Assembly (NCBI RefSeq): GCF_014764445.1
Contig: NZ_CP061722.1
Span: 310,001-374,000, forward strand
Reading direction: 5' to 3'
Source of the DNA: Pseudarthrobacter sp. BIM B-2242
GTDB taxonomy: Bacteria > Actinomycetota > Actinomycetes > Actinomycetales > Micrococcaceae
Length of the DNA stretch: 64,000 nt
Below, piece after piece: positions 63,358-64,000 of this stretch. A program made the translations under genes and the position numbers. The notes under the pieces are model-generated. The model did no database searches, had not been told where the DNA came from, and saw only the letters and a list, made by a program, of their open reading frames with translations. Position 1 is the stretch's first letter. Each line of letters starts with the position of its first letter.

Positions 63358-64000
63358 TTATGCGGCCAGCCGGTACACGTTGCCTTTGCCGAGAGGGTTG
63401 GCTTCCGGAAGTCCCATGCCAGGGCCAAGGACCAGGTACTCCCTGCCAACGCGTGAGCTTCCGGCCGTGTGGGGGATGTCGAACTCGACGATCTCGGAGT
63501 CCGGGTAGAGCAGCGGGATCTGCGGGTGGGCGTCGTAGGTGAGCAGCCACGGCGCTGTCAGCCGGTTCAGCGCGCGGGCCAGGCGCTGGTGCAGGTCATC
63601 GTCCATGCCGATGGCGTACAGGTCGTTGCCCACTCCAATGTAGGGCGGGTCAACGAAGCAGAAGACCTCATCCTGGACACCTGAGTGCTGGAGGTCTTCG
63701 AGGAAGCTGATGCCGTCGCCGGCGAAGACCTTGAACCGGTCCCCCAGCGCGTGAACGGAGCGGATTCGTTCTGCCAGCGCTGAGGCGTTGAAGCGGGCGC
63801 CGATGGTGTGTTGTCCGTCCTGCGTTTTGCCGCCGATCGGCCCGACACTGGGAAGGATCATTCCGGAGCGGGAGCACCGGTTCAGGATGAAAGCGGACAG
63901 TCCCAGTTCGAAGGGATCGACCTGCTCGCCACCCAGCGCGGCCGCGACGTTCTGTCTGGAGTCCTGGAACAGAGCCAGTGTGGGGACGGTGCGCTCCACC
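63358..64000 (-). CDS. D12-class DNA N6-adenine methyltransferase (partial, runs off right edge)
   Basis: The catalytic motif DPPY is present in FCFVDPPYIGVGNDLY, with upstream LSAFILNRCSRSGMIL and downstream HQRLARALNRLTAPWLLTYD and a C-terminal strand. This is the Dam/D12-class arrangement that methylates adenine in GATC-like sites. The N-terminal SAM-binding FxGxG motif must lie outside the window. No restriction partner is adjacent inside the window, so it may be an orphan protective or regulatory methylase. Confidence 0.85.
   Translation of the reverse strand, partial: VERTVPTLALFQDSRQNVAAALGGEQVDPFELGLSAFILNRCSRSGMILPSVGPIGGKTQDGQHTIGARFNASALAERIRSVHALGDRFKVFAGDGISFLEDLQHSGVQDEVFCFVDPPYIGVGNDLYAIGMDDDLHQRLARALNRLTAPWLLTYDAHPQIPLLYPDSEIVEFDIPHTAGSSRVGREYLVLGPGMGLPEANPLGKGNVYRLAA

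Overview
The window is about 64 kb of GC-rich DNA of actinobacterial type. The proteins look like those of Arthrobacter and related Micrococcales. It carries an actinobacterial flagellar gene set, an Lsr2-type nucleoid protein, a DUF2637 membrane protein, a tmRNA ending in -ALAA and frequent GTG/TTG starts. I see no rRNA, ribosomal protein, capsid or CRISPR genes. A tRNA array covering all 20 amino acids, a tmRNA, private thyA, folA and trxB genes and dozens of small orphan proteins suggest a large accessory replicon (megaplasmid, chromid or giant-phage-like element) rather than ordinary chromosome. The sequence alone does not settle which.

Layout. (1) 1-11.9 kb is a flagellar block: leftward fliC, fliD, fliS, flgB, flgC, fliE, fliF, fliG and fliH (cut by the window edge), a FliA/WhiG-type sigma factor gene, and rightward flgN-like, flgK, flgL and fliW. 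(2) 12-16.7 kb holds seven leftward genes whose products share an N-terminal tag of about 25 residues (KPxGxPxGGQFAAxxHxExxxxL). Nine more such genes lie at 35.5-49 kb and 57.3 kb. (3) 16.8-27.7 kb holds Lsr2, an ATP-grasp ligase beside an N-formylglutamate-amidohydrolase-like gene, lipoproteins, an HNH nuclease, trxB, tmRNA, and a secreted-fibre/glycan-hydrolase locus (TasA-like protein, signal peptidase fused to GH26, GH16-like). (4) 27.8-35.4 kb is a leftward array of about 40 tRNAs and tRNA-like sequences, including an initiator tRNA, interspersed with a few small genes. (5) 35.5-52.2 kb holds tagged proteins, a Tat-exported beta-helix enzyme, two PD-(D/E)XK-like nucleases, DUF2637, an iteron-rich AT-rich segment that could be an origin or partition site (47.6-47.95 kb), an M50 protease and dihydrofolate reductase. 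(6) 52.3-64 kb holds a P-loop ATPase with a Walker-less paralogue, paired membrane proteins, thymidylate synthase, repeat proteins and a truncated D12-class DNA adenine methylase.

Two regulatory signatures unify the element. A 25-bp motif, CCGTCRGGR-N8-GCATAGWA, occurs five times with exact spacing, each time upstream of a leftward gene (flgB, the sigma gene, an orphan gene, thyA, tRNA-Arg). A second element, CCGYACACAK, occurs at least 33 times from 12.8 kb onward. In about 20 cases it ends 6-8 nt before the start codon, usually with no Shine-Dalgarno sequence. This suggests a replicon-wide promoter that yields leaderless mRNAs, and the same element sits 31-122 nt upstream of tRNA genes.

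The strongest candidates for something undescribed are the tagged protein family (16 members, five of which share a second module with the pattern aromatic-P-D-A-A ... D-x-D/E-G-x-x-L/I) and the leaderless promoter system that drives most of it, on a replicon that also carries a near-complete decoding set and flagellar genes.
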